Shown: in pieces, positions 1 through 6,615 of the stretch
How the letters are laid out: every line of letters starts with the position of its first letter
Position numbering within the stretch: position 1 is the first letter of the stretch
NCBI GenBank assembly: GCA_002404865.1
Contig: DHKP01000001.1
Coordinates: forward strand, 12,330-24,982
DNA: 12,653 nucleotides
Source: Caryophanales bacterium UBA4691
GTDB lineage: Bacteria; Bacillota_I; Bacilli_A; RFN20; CAG-826
Direction: 5' to 3'
Notes under the pieces: model-generated
What the model was told of the DNA's origin: nothing
The model's database searches: none
What the model saw: only the letters and a program-made list of their open reading frames with translations
Translations under genes and position numbers: made by a program

Positions 1-632
1 ATGGAGAACATGCCTTTCTTCATCTCTCCGCCGTACCAAGTGTTTAAAATTACTTGTTCGCGGCTAGTGATATTGAAGGCGACGCATGTTTCGCTATGAA
101 GTCCGAGCTCTTCATAATTTTCTACTTTTGCTTTGGAAGCGTTATAGACAATGAAATCCGGCTTGAAGTTCTTTAATTCTTCTTCGCTTGGGCGAATGAA
201 CATATTGCGGATGAAGTGGGCTTGCCAAGCAACTTCCACGACAAAGCGAACTGCCATGCGCGTATCTTTGTTGGCGCCGCAAAACGCGTCAACGACGAAT
301 AAACGTTTGTTGGAAAGTTCCTTTAAAGCGAGTTCTTTGACTTTTTTCCAGGTTTCTTCGCTCATTCTGTGGTTATCATTGTGATAAGCATCAGAATCCC
401 ACCAAACAGTGTTTTCGGAGTTTTTGTCGACGACGATGTACTTATCTTTTGGAGAACGGCCAGTGAATACGCCCGTCATAACGTTGACGGCGCCTAATTC
501 TGTAACTTGACCTTTTTCGTAGCCAACAAGTTCTGGCTTCGTTTCTTCTTTGAATAATTGTTCATAAGAAGGATTGTAGACGATTTCTTTGGCACCTTTA
601 ATGCCGTATGCTTCTAAATCAAGAGCTTTCAT
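1..632 (-). CDS. pckA: Phosphoenolpyruvate carboxykinase (ATP), N-terminal part, cut by window edge
   Basis: Cytosolic enzyme that interconverts oxaloacetate + ATP and PEP + CO2 + ADP. I translated 210 codons from ATG 632 down to position 3; the C-terminal part, with the kinase P-loop, lies outside the window. Diagnostic segments of the ATP-dependent family are LEAYGI and IVYNPSY near the N-terminus, TGRSPKDKYIV (about residues 57-67, its Arg being a substrate-binding residue in the family), FVVDAFCGAN, AWQAHFIRNMFIRPS and WYGGEMKKGMFS at the edge, whose Lys pair is near the metal site. It follows birA by 46 nt on the same strand and is probably the last gene of the oad operon. The start is uncertain: an in-frame TTG at 650 would give the same N-terminal length as the E. 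coli enzyme but sits almost on the SD, whereas ATG 632 is 20 nt from it. Family assignment is very secure. Confidence 0.96.
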   Translation of the reverse strand, partial: MKALDLEAYGIKGAKEIVYNPSYEQLFKEETKPELVGYEKGQVTELGAVNVMTGVFTGRSPKDKYIVVDKNSENTVWWDSDAYHNDNHRMSEETWKKVKELALKELSNKRLFVVDAFCGANKDTRMAVRFVVEVAWQAHFIRNMFIRPSEEELKNFKPDFIVYNASKAKVENYEELGLHSETCVAFNITSREQVILNTWYGGEMKKGMFS

Positions 633-638
633 GATTTT

Positions 639-660
639 CTTGTTAAACAAGTTCCTTTCT
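639..660 (-). promoter_or_regulatory. pckA ribosome binding site with small hairpin between SD and ATG
   Basis: On the minus strand an SD-like AGAAAGGA (660-653) is followed by CTTGTTTAACAAG (651-639), whose ends CTTG and CAAG can pair, and then by AAAATC and ATG 632. The linear distance from SD to ATG (20 nt) is too long. Folding the hairpin would shorten it to about 7 nt. The dyad is seen; its role is inferred. Confidence 0.35.
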
Positions 661-678
661 TTTATTTATTGCTCCAGT

Positions 679-1404
679 TTAACGACGATTTTTGACAATC
701 GTCGCTTCACCAGAAGTAACCATAATTGTTTTTCCGCTTTCATCTTTGACCTTAAGAGCGCCTTTTTCGTTTACTCCTAAGGAAGTAACACGCTTATGTT
801 CCCCATAGTAATTGAGAAGCAGTTCTTTTCCTTTCAAGTAATCGTGCTCTTTTAGAATCGCATAATAGGCGGAATCGCCTTGCGTTTGCTTAGCGAGTAA
901 TTCATCAAAATGACCTAAGAATTTTTGCATGATGCTTTTCTTATCATATTGTTTATTCGTCTCTAGATATAAAGATGTAGCAGTGTCTAGTTCGCTTGGG
1001 AATGATTCATTATTGAGATTAATCCCGATTCCGACCACTAAAGCTTGTAACTTTGAGTCAGAGATTGCTTCTAGAAGGATTCCACAGCATTTTTTATCAT
1101 TGAGAATGATATCGTTAGGCCATTTTATTTGCGTTTTTACTCCTTCTTCCAAAAGAGTTTCTTCCATTGCAGCACCCGCTATTAAGGGCAAGAAGGAGAT
1201 AAAAGGTTCATATCGTTCTCCTTTCAATAAGAAGGAGAAGAGCAGTGCTCCTTCTTCATCCACCCAAGTGCGGCCTAATCTTCCTTTTCCTCTTGTTTGA
1301 TGTTTCGTCATTACAACCGTTCCATTATCTAAAGAAGAATAGTGGTCTTTTAAGTAATCGTTTGTAGAAGTGAGGGAAGGGAAAGAAAGATAAACGTGAT
1401 TCAT
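679..1404 (-). CDS. birA: Biotin--[biotin carrier protein] ligase, monofunctional
   Basis: Activates biotin with ATP to biotinyl-5'-AMP and transfers it to the lysine of a biotin carrier domain. Product is 241 aa. Visible family motifs: STNDYLK (13-19), the biotin/AMP-binding loop QTRGKGRLGRTW (36-47, a variant of GRGRxGR), KWPNDI (94-99), GILLE (108-112) and GIGINLNN (126-133), then the small C-terminal SH3-like domain. There is no N-terminal winged helix, so this is the class I ligase without repressor function. It starts 4 nt after the oadB stop with no clear SD, which implies translational coupling. The obvious local substrate is the carrier protein two genes upstream (Lys90). Placement of a ligase inside an oad operon, with bioY next door, makes the block self-sufficient for biotinylation. 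Confidence 0.95.
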   Translation of the reverse strand: MNHVYLSFPSLTSTNDYLKDHYSSLDNGTVVMTKHQTRGKGRLGRTWVDEEGALLFSFLLKGERYEPFISFLPLIAGAAMEETLLEEGVKTQIKWPNDIILNDKKCCGILLEAISDSKLQALVVGIGINLNNESFPSELDTATSLYLETNKQYDKKSIMQKFLGHFDELLAKQTQGDSAYYAILKEHDYLKGKELLLNYYGEHKRVTSLGVNEKGALKVKDESGKTIMVTSGEATIVKNRR

Positions 1405-1408
1405 ATAC

Positions 1409-2650
1409 TTAGCCTAATAACATAATAAGCAAGCCAGCGGCAACCGCTGAGCCGATGACCCCAGCGACATTTGGCCCCATCGCGTGCATAAGCAAGAAGT
1501 TGCTCGGATCTTCTCTCACACCTTCTTTTTGGACAACGCGTGCTGCCATTGGAACAGCGGAAACTCCCGCCGCGCCAATCATTGGGTTAATCTTGCCTTT
1601 GCTAATCCAACACATGAGCTTGCCAATGAGGACTCCTCCTGCTGTCGCTAGAATAAATGCGCAGATCCCTAAGCCAAAGATGATAAGCGTTTTTGGTGTA
1701 AGGAAATTGGCTGCACTCGCTGTAGCGCCAACTGTTAATCCTAATAAGATAGTGACGCAATATAGAAGTGCGTTTGAGGCGTTTTCGACTAATTTTGGTA
1801 CAACGCCGCTCTCTTTGATGAGATTTCCAAACATTAAGCAGCCAATCAATGGTGCGCAGCTTGGGACGATGAGAGTGACGACAACCGTAACGATAATCGG
1901 GAAGAGAATCTTCTTTGTTTTCGAGACGGGTTTAGGCATTTCCATGCGGATTCTTCTTTCCTTTTTGGTTGTAAGAAGACGGATTACCGGAGGTTGAATG
2001 AAAGGGACCAATGCCATATAGGAATAGGCGGCAATCGCAATCGAAGATAGTAATTCAGGAGCAAGGTTTGTTGTGGTTAGAATTGCCGTGGGTCCATCTG
2101 CGCCGCCAATGATTCCGATCGAAGCGGCTTGCGTAGGAGTAAAGCCACAAGGTATCGCAAGTAAGAAAGTAGCGAAGATACCGATTTGGGCCGCTGCTCC
2201 TAGTATCATTGTTTTTGGATTAGCGATAAGCGGACCAAAGTCAGTTGTCGCGCCAATCCCTAAGAAGATTAAACAAGGATAAATTTCATATTGGATTCCC
2301 TTATAGAGGACCCCCAATAATCCGGAATATCCGGTTATCCGCGTCACTTCTTCCCCGTTAGGGTAAAATAAACCTAGCAAACCGGTATAAGTCGCAGTAG
2401 TGGATTCTTTTTCGTAAATCGGATCCATGACTCCTGACAAAGGCAAGTTTGCAAGTAGCATTCCAACACCCATCGGAATGAGCAAATATGGTTCAGCTTC
2501 CTTGAATATGGCTAAGTAAAGCAATAACAGCGCAATCAATATCATGATGATGCTTTTCCAACCACCACTAACGAAGAATTGCGCAATGCCAGTGCTTTCC
2601 CAAAATCCTTTGAAAAAAGCTCCAACATCATTATAGATTAGCGTGCTCAT
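1409..2650 (-). CDS. oadB: Na+-translocating oxaloacetate decarboxylase, beta subunit
   Basis: Integral membrane subunit that decarboxylates carboxybiotin on the carrier and couples this to Na+ export. Length 413 aa, normal for the OadB/GcdB/MmdB family. Signature stretches are LIFLGIGATTDFGPL (127-141), IGIIGGADGPTAI (178-190) with the family's essential Asp at 185, SYMALVPFIQPP, KILFPI, and the C-terminal INPMIGAAGVSAVPMAARV and MGPNVAGVIGSA. Many hydrophobic helices are evident. A polar segment around residues 75-108, between early helices, is longer than I recall in the enterobacterial protein. The start ATG 2650 is 3 nt after the carrier stop and is preceded by GGAG at a good distance inside the carrier gene's last codons. 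The beta subunit alone does not separate oxaloacetate from glutaconyl- or methylmalonyl-CoA decarboxylases; the adjacent OadA-type carboxyltransferase does. Confidence 0.95.
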   Translation of the reverse strand: MSTLIYNDVGAFFKGFWESTGIAQFFVSGGWKSIIMILIALLLLYLAIFKEAEPYLLIPMGVGMLLANLPLSGVMDPIYEKESTTATYTGLLGLFYPNGEEVTRITGYSGLLGVLYKGIQYEIYPCLIFLGIGATTDFGPLIANPKTMILGAAAQIGIFATFLLAIPCGFTPTQAASIGIIGGADGPTAILTTTNLAPELLSSIAIAAYSYMALVPFIQPPVIRLLTTKKERRIRMEMPKPVSKTKKILFPIIVTVVVTLIVPSCAPLIGCLMFGNLIKESGVVPKLVENASNALLYCVTILLGLTVGATASAANFLTPKTLIIFGLGICAFILATAGGVLIGKLMCWISKGKINPMIGAAGVSAVPMAARVVQKEGVREDPSNFLLMHAMGPNVAGVIGSAVAAGLLIMLLG

Positions 2651-2653
2651 GGT

Positions 2654-3028
2654 TTACTCCAAGGTAGCTAAAACGTCATTCGCGTTGACTGTTTGGCCTT
2701 TAGCGACAGCGATAGAAGCGATTTTTCCATCTCTAGGGGCTTTGATTTCGTTTTCCAGTTTCATCGCTTCTAAGATGAACAAGTTGTCGCCAGCCTTCAC
2801 GCTATCGCCAACTTTTACCTTAACATCGAGAATATTTCCTTGCATTGGGGAATTGATTAAGGTGTTGCCACTTGTGGAAGCGACTGGAGTTTTTTGAGCT
2901 GGCTCTTCTTTTTTAATAGCCGGTGCACTGGCCTTAACGGTTTTCACCTCCAATGGTTCGGTTTCTGAGACGGACATGATTTTGACTTCGTAGGTCTTTC
3001 CGTTGACTTTTACTTTATAGATTCTCAT
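2654..3028 (-). CDS. Biotin carboxyl carrier protein of the decarboxylase (separate biotin subunit)
   Basis: Product is 124 aa. An N-terminal part (MRIYKVKVNGKTYEVKI) leads into a Pro/Ala/Lys-rich flexible linker (about 30-55) and then a biotinyl domain (57-124) with PMQGNI, the biotinylation motif EAMKLE (Lys90) and the closing turn KGQTVNANDVLATLE. In many oxaloacetate decarboxylases this domain is fused to the C-terminus of OadA. Here OadA stops before it, as in the split enzymes of lactic acid bacteria, where the carrier is called OadD; equivalents in related decarboxylases are GcdC and MmdC. Start ATG 3028 overlaps the oadG stop (ATGA) and has a strong GAGGAG SD. The carrier shuttles CO2 from the OadA active site to the membrane subunit OadB and is the presumed BirA substrate. 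Confidence 0.93.
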   Translation of the reverse strand: MRIYKVKVNGKTYEVKIMSVSETEPLEVKTVKASAPAIKKEEPAQKTPVASTSGNTLINSPMQGNILDVKVKVGDSVKAGDNLFILEAMKLENEIKAPRDGKIASIAVAKGQTVNANDVLATLE

Positions 3029-3363
3029 TTTTTCTTCTCCTCATCGATACATTTGCAACTAACGACTTTAAAATCTTCTTTATTCTCTTTGCGATAATCG
3101 ATAGAAGCGACAAGAATCGCCGCCATCATGTTATCATCGACCTTCGTGCCGTCCGCCATGGCGATATTCTCTTTGACGTCTAAGGCCCGAATGTGATTAA
3201 GCACTTCCATGATCAATGTAATCACAATCAAGACTACGAAGACCATGAGTATGCATAATAGCGAGAGCAAAGCAGCATCGCCAAAACTATTTACCTCCCA
3301 TAATTTGGAGGAAGTTTCACTACTCGCGCTAGTTGAAGCGCCCACTAGTAATGGAAAAATCAT
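3025..3363 (-). CDS. oadG: Oxaloacetate decarboxylase gamma-type small membrane subunit (OadG/OadH-like)
   Basis: Product is 112 aa. A Ser-rich, probably extracytoplasmic N-terminus (1-27) is followed by one strong transmembrane helix (about 30-55, ALLSLLCILMVFVVLIVITL) and a cytoplasmic tail whose AAILVASIDYRKENKEDFKVVSCK segment resembles the tail of OadG-family subunits. The family scaffolds assembly of the alpha and beta subunits. Sequence conservation in this family is low, so the call rests on the single helix, the size and the position between oadA and the carrier gene. Its start overlaps the oadA stop (ATGA), and I see no usable SD, so it is probably translated by ribosomes finishing oadA. 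Symbol given by position and topology; OadH of lactic acid bacteria is an equivalent name. Confidence 0.8.
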   Translation of the reverse strand: MIFPLLVGASTSASSETSSKLWEVNSFGDAALLSLLCILMVFVVLIVITLIMEVLNHIRALDVKENIAMADGTKVDDNMMAAILVASIDYRKENKEDFKVVSCKCIDEEKKK

Positions 3364-4727
3364 AAGCTAACGGAGAAGCTCTCCGCCTCCAACCCGTATT
3401 TCCGCTTTAAAAAAGAAATAGCGGTTTGTTCGAATAGGGCGATAGATAAGACATCCTCATCGCATTTTGCTATTTTGCGGTATTCTTTTTTAAGTTTTTC
3501 AAATTCAGGTGCAAGTTTATCGGCTGGGCGATAGGTAATAACCGGATCATCGCCGATGATTTTCTTTTGAATCTTTGGATCGACAGGCGCTGGCGCTTTC
3601 CCATAATAGCCATGGAGATAGTCTTTGATTTCTTTTGGAACCATCTTGTAGCGTTCACCGGTAATAACATTCATAACCGCTTGTGTACCAACCATTTGTG
3701 AAAGTGGGGTAACAAGAGGGGGATAACCTAAATCTTTGCGAACTCTTGGTACTTCTTTGAGAACCTCATCGTATTTATCCATCGCGCCTTGTTTCTCAAG
3801 TTGGCTCATGAGGTTAGAAAGCATGCCGCCTGGGACTTGATATTTTAAAATACTAGGATTGCAAGAAAGCGCCTTTGGTTTCAAAATGCCGTTTTTGAGA
3901 TATTTTTCTTTGATTGGAGAAAGAATTGCCGCGGCTTCATCAAGCATATCTTGTTTGAGCTTCGGATCGTATTTTGTTCCTTTTAAGGCATAATTGAAGG
4001 CTTCAGTCGCCGGCTGAGAAGTGCCTCCAGACAAAGGAGATAAGGCGGTATCGATAATATCAACGCCAGCCTCAATCGCGCGGCGATACGTCAATTGGCA
4101 AATGCCGCCTGTACAATGACTATGGAGTTCGATTGGGAGATTCGTTCCTTTTTTTAGCTCATGAATAAGCTTATAGGCGTCTTCCGGTAATAAAACACCC
4201 GCCATATCTTTGATGCAAAGACTGTCAGCCCCCATTTTTTCAACTTCTTTAGCGAGGTCAACATAATAAGCGACCGTGTGGACTGGACTAGTGGTGTAAG
4301 AAAGCGCGATTTGACAGTGCCCACCATATTTTTTGCAAGCATCGACTGCTGATTTTAGATTGCGGACATCGTTTAATGCGTCAAACACACGAATGATGTC
4401 AATACCATTTGCTAGAGATCTCTCAACAAACTTCTCAACAATGTCATCAGGGTAGTGGTGATAGCCTAAAATGTTTTGACCGCGGAAAAGCATCTGAAGT
4501 TTTGTGTTCGGGCATGCTTTTCTGATGGCACGCAGCCTTTCCCAAGGATCTTCATCTAAGAAGCGCAAGCAAGCGTCAAAAGTTGCTCCGCCCCACACTT
4601 CAAGCGCGTAATAGCCAGCCTTGTCTAGTAGCGGTGCAACGCGCAAAATTTCCTCGGTTGTTAATCGAGTTGCAAGAAGTGATTGCGAACCGTCGCGCAA
4701 TGCTGTATCGACGATTTTTACTCCCAT
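3360..4727 (-). CDS. oadA: Oxaloacetate decarboxylase alpha subunit, carboxyltransferase only
   Basis: Transfers the carboxyl group of oxaloacetate to biotin on the carrier, releasing pyruvate. I place the start at ATG 4727 (455 aa): it has GAGGAGG 7 nt upstream and the protein then begins MGVKIVDTALRDG like the family. The longer frame reaching 4778 adds 17 unlikely residues encoded by the leader. Features of the pyruvate-carboxylase/OadA TIM barrel: LRDGSQSLLATR (10-21, Asp12 metal ligand), GYYALEVWGGATFDACLRFL, LQMLFRGQN, the CIKDMAG lysine, the ELHSHC metal histidines, GGTSQPATE, then the post-barrel QVPGGMLSNL and PLVTPLSQMVGTQAVMN. The protein ends just after ALFEQTAISFLKRKYG, so the usual C-terminal linker and biotinyl domain are absent and supplied in trans. 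First gene of the six-gene operon. Confidence 0.95.
   Translation of the reverse strand: MGVKIVDTALRDGSQSLLATRLTTEEILRVAPLLDKAGYYALEVWGGATFDACLRFLDEDPWERLRAIRKACPNTKLQMLFRGQNILGYHHYPDDIVEKFVERSLANGIDIIRVFDALNDVRNLKSAVDACKKYGGHCQIALSYTTSPVHTVAYYVDLAKEVEKMGADSLCIKDMAGVLLPEDAYKLIHELKKGTNLPIELHSHCTGGICQLTYRRAIEAGVDIIDTALSPLSGGTSQPATEAFNYALKGTKYDPKLKQDMLDEAAAILSPIKEKYLKNGILKPKALSCNPSILKYQVPGGMLSNLMSQLEKQGAMDKYDEVLKEVPRVRKDLGYPPLVTPLSQMVGTQAVMNVITGERYKMVPKEIKDYLHGYYGKAPAPVDPKIQKKIIGDDPVITYRPADKLAPEFEKLKKEYRKIAKCDEDVLSIALFEQTAISFLKRKYGLEAESFSVSL
3371..3385 (-). repeat. Perfect 6-bp inverted repeat at the oadA/oadG junction
   Basis: CGGAGA-3 nt-TCTCCG lies in the last codons of oadA, ending 7 nt before the oadG ATG. 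It would mask the only GGAG sequence near that start. A ribosome finishing oadA would melt it, so it could enforce coupled synthesis. The repeat is seen; the function is inferred. Confidence 0.45.
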
Positions 4728-4734
4728 ATTTTTT

Positions 4735-4741
4735 CCTCCTC
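4735..4741 (-). promoter_or_regulatory. Strong ribosome binding site that decides the oadA start
   Basis: GAGGAGG followed by a 7-nt spacer to ATG 4727. This near-perfect SD selects the 455-aa start over an upstream in-frame ATG at 4778, which has no SD. Confidence 0.85.
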
Positions 4742-4776
4742 GTTGGTTCAAGGTAAATTTTTTCGAAATCATTCCC

Positions 4777-4785
4777 ATTGTACAC
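4777..4785 (-). promoter_or_regulatory. Candidate -10 region for the oad operon
   Basis: On the minus strand GTG-TACAAT (-10 hexamer 4782-4777), 5/6 to consensus. No good -35 at 16-18 nt was found; TAGACA lies only 14 nt upstream. The predicted start would give a leader of roughly 40 nt carrying the strong SD. Confidence 0.4.
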
Positions 4786-4817
4786 CTTTTATCGATTGTC
4801 TAAGTAGAATTTTCTTA

Positions 4818-4842
4818 AAAAAGAAAGGAGTCCCCAGGGAAC
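4818..4842 (-). terminator. Possible weak intrinsic terminator after bioY
   Basis: Minus strand: GTTCC-CTG-GGGAC (one G:U pair, 4842-4830) followed by a T-rich run TCCTTTCTTTTTT. It lies 20 nt past the bioY stop and before the oadA promoter. The stem is short, so read-through is likely. Confidence 0.35.
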
Positions 4843-4861
4843 GATATAAGATAATCTTTTT

Positions 4862-5461
4862 TTAATGAAGTCGGTTCAAAAGGGGTCGGACCCGAATGCT
4901 TAAAGCGGAGGCTAATGTGATTTTTAAAGAATCGCCAAATAAGAATGGGACGACTGCGACCATCAGTGCTTTAGAAATGTCATAGTTGCTATAGATTATT
5001 AGCCAAAATGTGCCGATAGAATATAGAACAATCGTTCCGCTTGCCATCATCAGTGGATATAGCCATTTTTCATTTGGCCATTTTTTTATGAAAAACGATA
5101 TGAGAAATACGCATGGCAAATATCCGATTAAAAAACCGCCGGTCGGTCCTAATATGACTTGGAATCCTCCTTGGAAGGAAGAAAAAACTGGTAACCCTAT
5201 CGTCCCCAATAATAAATAAAAGGCAACAATCGAACAGGAGATTTTCCAATCAAAGACCGCGCCAACGATATACAAAATCAAAGTGGCTAAAGTGATAGGG
5301 ACAGGGCCAATTGGGATCGAAAGAGGAGATAGCACACACATTAAAGCAGTGAACATACCGATTTCACATATGCTTCTTACCAAATAACTTTGCCAGTTAT
5401 CTTTTTCAGTTATAGTTGCGGTTTTTTCTCTTTCATCCATAAGCGAAAGAGATTTTAGCAC
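4862..5461 (-). CDS. bioY: Biotin transporter BioY (ECF substrate-binding membrane protein)
   Basis: Membrane protein that binds and imports biotin, alone or with a shared ECF energising module; no ecfT/ecfA genes are in the window. Up to 199 aa with about six hydrophobic helices and the BioY landmark GLPVFSSFQGGFQVILGPTGG (89-109), followed by FLIGYLPC. The reading frame opens with GTG 5461, preceded by a weak purine-rich stretch (AGAAAG). An in-frame ATG at 5440 (MDEREK) would remove seven residues and has no SD, so the start is unresolved. It is transcribed in the same direction as the oad operon and divergently from the DUF2804 gene. Its place upstream of the biotin-dependent decarboxylase and birA suggests that it feeds that enzyme. 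Confidence 0.93.
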   Translation of the reverse strand: MLKSLSLMDEREKTATITEKDNWQSYLVRSICEIGMFTALMCVLSPLSIPIGPVPITLATLILYIVGAVFDWKISCSIVAFYLLLGTIGLPVFSSFQGGFQVILGPTGGFLIGYLPCVFLISFFIKKWPNEKWLYPLMMASGTIVLYSIGTFWLIIYSNYDISKALMVAVVPFLFGDSLKITLASALSIRVRPLLNRLH

Positions 5462-5476
5462 CGCTTTCTCTTTTCT

Positions 5477-5491
5477 GTCATCTATAGTGAC
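5477..5491. promoter_or_regulatory. Dyad in the bioY/DUF2804 divergent promoter region
   Basis: GTCA-T-CTATAG-TGAC is a palindrome interrupted by one extra T. It covers TATAGA, a possible bioY -10 on the minus strand, and sits just upstream of the putative DUF2804 -35. This is a plausible operator; the cognate regulator is unknown because BirA here has no DNA-binding domain. Confidence 0.35.
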
Positions 5492-5520
5492 TTAAAAAAA
5501 CTGAGAAAAATGTTTAAAAT
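5492..5520 (+). promoter_or_regulatory. Candidate promoter of the DUF2804 gene
   Basis: TTAAAA (5492-5497), 17-nt spacer, TAAAAT (5515-5520), then only 6 nt to ATG 5527. The expected transcription start falls on or next to the start codon. Confidence 0.5.
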
Positions 5521-5526
5521 TTATCT

Positions 5527-6558
5527 ATGGAAGAAAAAGAACATTTATTGTCGAATGGCCCTTTACTAAATGGAGAAGGAAATTTAGTGGAGGCCGGCTA
5601 TTCATTTTCTCTAGTTAAGGAATATCGTCGTTCTTCAATCAAGGCCAATAAGTCACGCATTAAGGAATGGGATTATTATTACATTGGCAATCAAGAACGC
5701 GGTATTGCTTTAACTATCGCAGACAATAGCTACATGGATCTTGCTTCTGTTAGTCTGCTCGATTTTAGACATGGCACTTATTTAGAAAAGATGGTTACGC
5801 ATCCTTTTAGCAATGGAAAAAGAAATTTGCCTTCTTCTTCACTTTCCGGAGACACTCTTTATCTCGATAAAAAAGTGACAATGAAATTCGTTCATGAGGA
5901 AGGGATTCGTCATATTTATTGCGTCTTTCCAAAATTTGGAAACCTGGGTGAGGAACTTAAAGTAGACATTCTCTTGAAAGAAACGACCGATAAATCGATG
6001 GTAATCGCTACGCCTTTCTTTAAAAAACGCCACTTTTATTACAATCAAAAAATTAATAATCTCGAGGCGCACGGTTACGCGAAACTCGGCGAAGAATATA
6101 TTGATTTTTCCAAGGATAGCTACGGAGTGCTTGACTGGGGGAGAGGGGTATGGACTTACCAAAATACTTGGTTTTGGAGTAGCTTATCTAGCAAAATAGG
6201 GAACGACATCATCGGATGGAATTTAGGGTATGGCTTCGGCGATACATCCAAGAGTAGCGAAAACGTCCTTTTCGTGAATCAGAATGCCTATAAATTAAAA
6301 GATGTCACCTTCGTTATCCCTCAGAAAAAAGGAAAAGATGATTTCCTTTCCCCATGGTTAGTTACCTCGCGTAGCGGCGACATTCATTTGGAATTTGCAC
6401 CGATTTTAGATAGACACGGCGGCGCGAACCTTTTATTTTTTGTAAGCGATCAGCATCAAGTGTTCGGGAAATGGAATGGCTATTTCTTGGCTAACGGCAA
6501 GAAAATTGTAATCGCGAATGTCATAGGCTTCGCCGAAAAAGTGTTCAATCGTTGGTAA
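5527..6558 (+). CDS. DUF2804 domain-containing protein
   Basis: Product is 343 aa, soluble, with no signal peptide or transmembrane helix. The N-terminal LLSNGPLLNGEGNLVEAGYSF, the central YGVLDWGRGVWTYQNTWFWSS and GWNLGYGFGDTS-SENVLF, and the C-terminal VFGKWNGYFLANGKKI-FAEKVFNRW match my recollection of the DUF2804 family across its full length. The biochemical function is not known to me. The match begins a few residues after ATG 5527, which supports this start although there is no Shine-Dalgarno sequence. It lies 57 nt before a GPH sugar symporter on the same strand, so a role linked to an imported glycoside is conceivable but not shown. Confidence 0.8.
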   Translation: MEEKEHLLSNGPLLNGEGNLVEAGYSFSLVKEYRRSSIKANKSRIKEWDYYYIGNQERGIALTIADNSYMDLASVSLLDFRHGTYLEKMVTHPFSNGKRNLPSSSLSGDTLYLDKKVTMKFVHEEGIRHIYCVFPKFGNLGEELKVDILLKETTDKSMVIATPFFKKRHFYYNQKINNLEAHGYAKLGEEYIDFSKDSYGVLDWGRGVWTYQNTWFWSSLSSKIGNDIIGWNLGYGFGDTSKSSENVLFVNQNAYKLKDVTFVIPQKKGKDDFLSPWLVTSRSGDIHLEFAPILDRHGGANLLFFVSDQHQVFGKWNGYFLANGKKIVIANVIGFAEKVFNRW

Positions 6559-6572
6559 ATGACGACAATATT

Positions 6573-6603
6573 TTGAGGAATTCGCTTCAAAACCTTGTAT
6601 AGT
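6573..6603 (+). promoter_or_regulatory. Candidate promoter of the symporter gene
   Basis: TTGAGG (6573-6578), 19-nt spacer, TATAGT (6598-6603) preceded by TTG. The expected start of transcription is about 6 nt before ATG 6616, which has no SD. The spacer is longer than ideal. Confidence 0.4.
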
Positions 6604-6615
6604 AATTTCGCGAAA

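Noticed and set aside
929..2282. Long plus-strand open frames opposite birA and oadB
   Set aside because: They are antisense shadows with no family resemblance or ribosome binding sites, over clearly coding minus-strand genes.
4728..4778. N-terminal extension of OadA by 17 residues (MGMISKKFTLNQRGGKN)
   Set aside because: The extension would be encoded by the leader including the strong GAGGAGG SD, has no SD of its own, starts at the putative -10, and is not part of the family's N-terminus.
4728..4861. Biotin riboswitch, BirA box or CcpA cre site upstream of oadA
   Set aside because: No bacterial biotin riboswitch is recognisable, no TTGTNAACC-type BirA dyad is present and BirA lacks a DNA-binding domain; no 14-mer matches the cre consensus.
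5455..5481. Eight-codon leader peptide (MTEKRKRC) overlapping the bioY GTG start
   Set aside because: No ribosome binding site, no runs of regulatory codons and no attenuator structure; short frames like this occur by chance.
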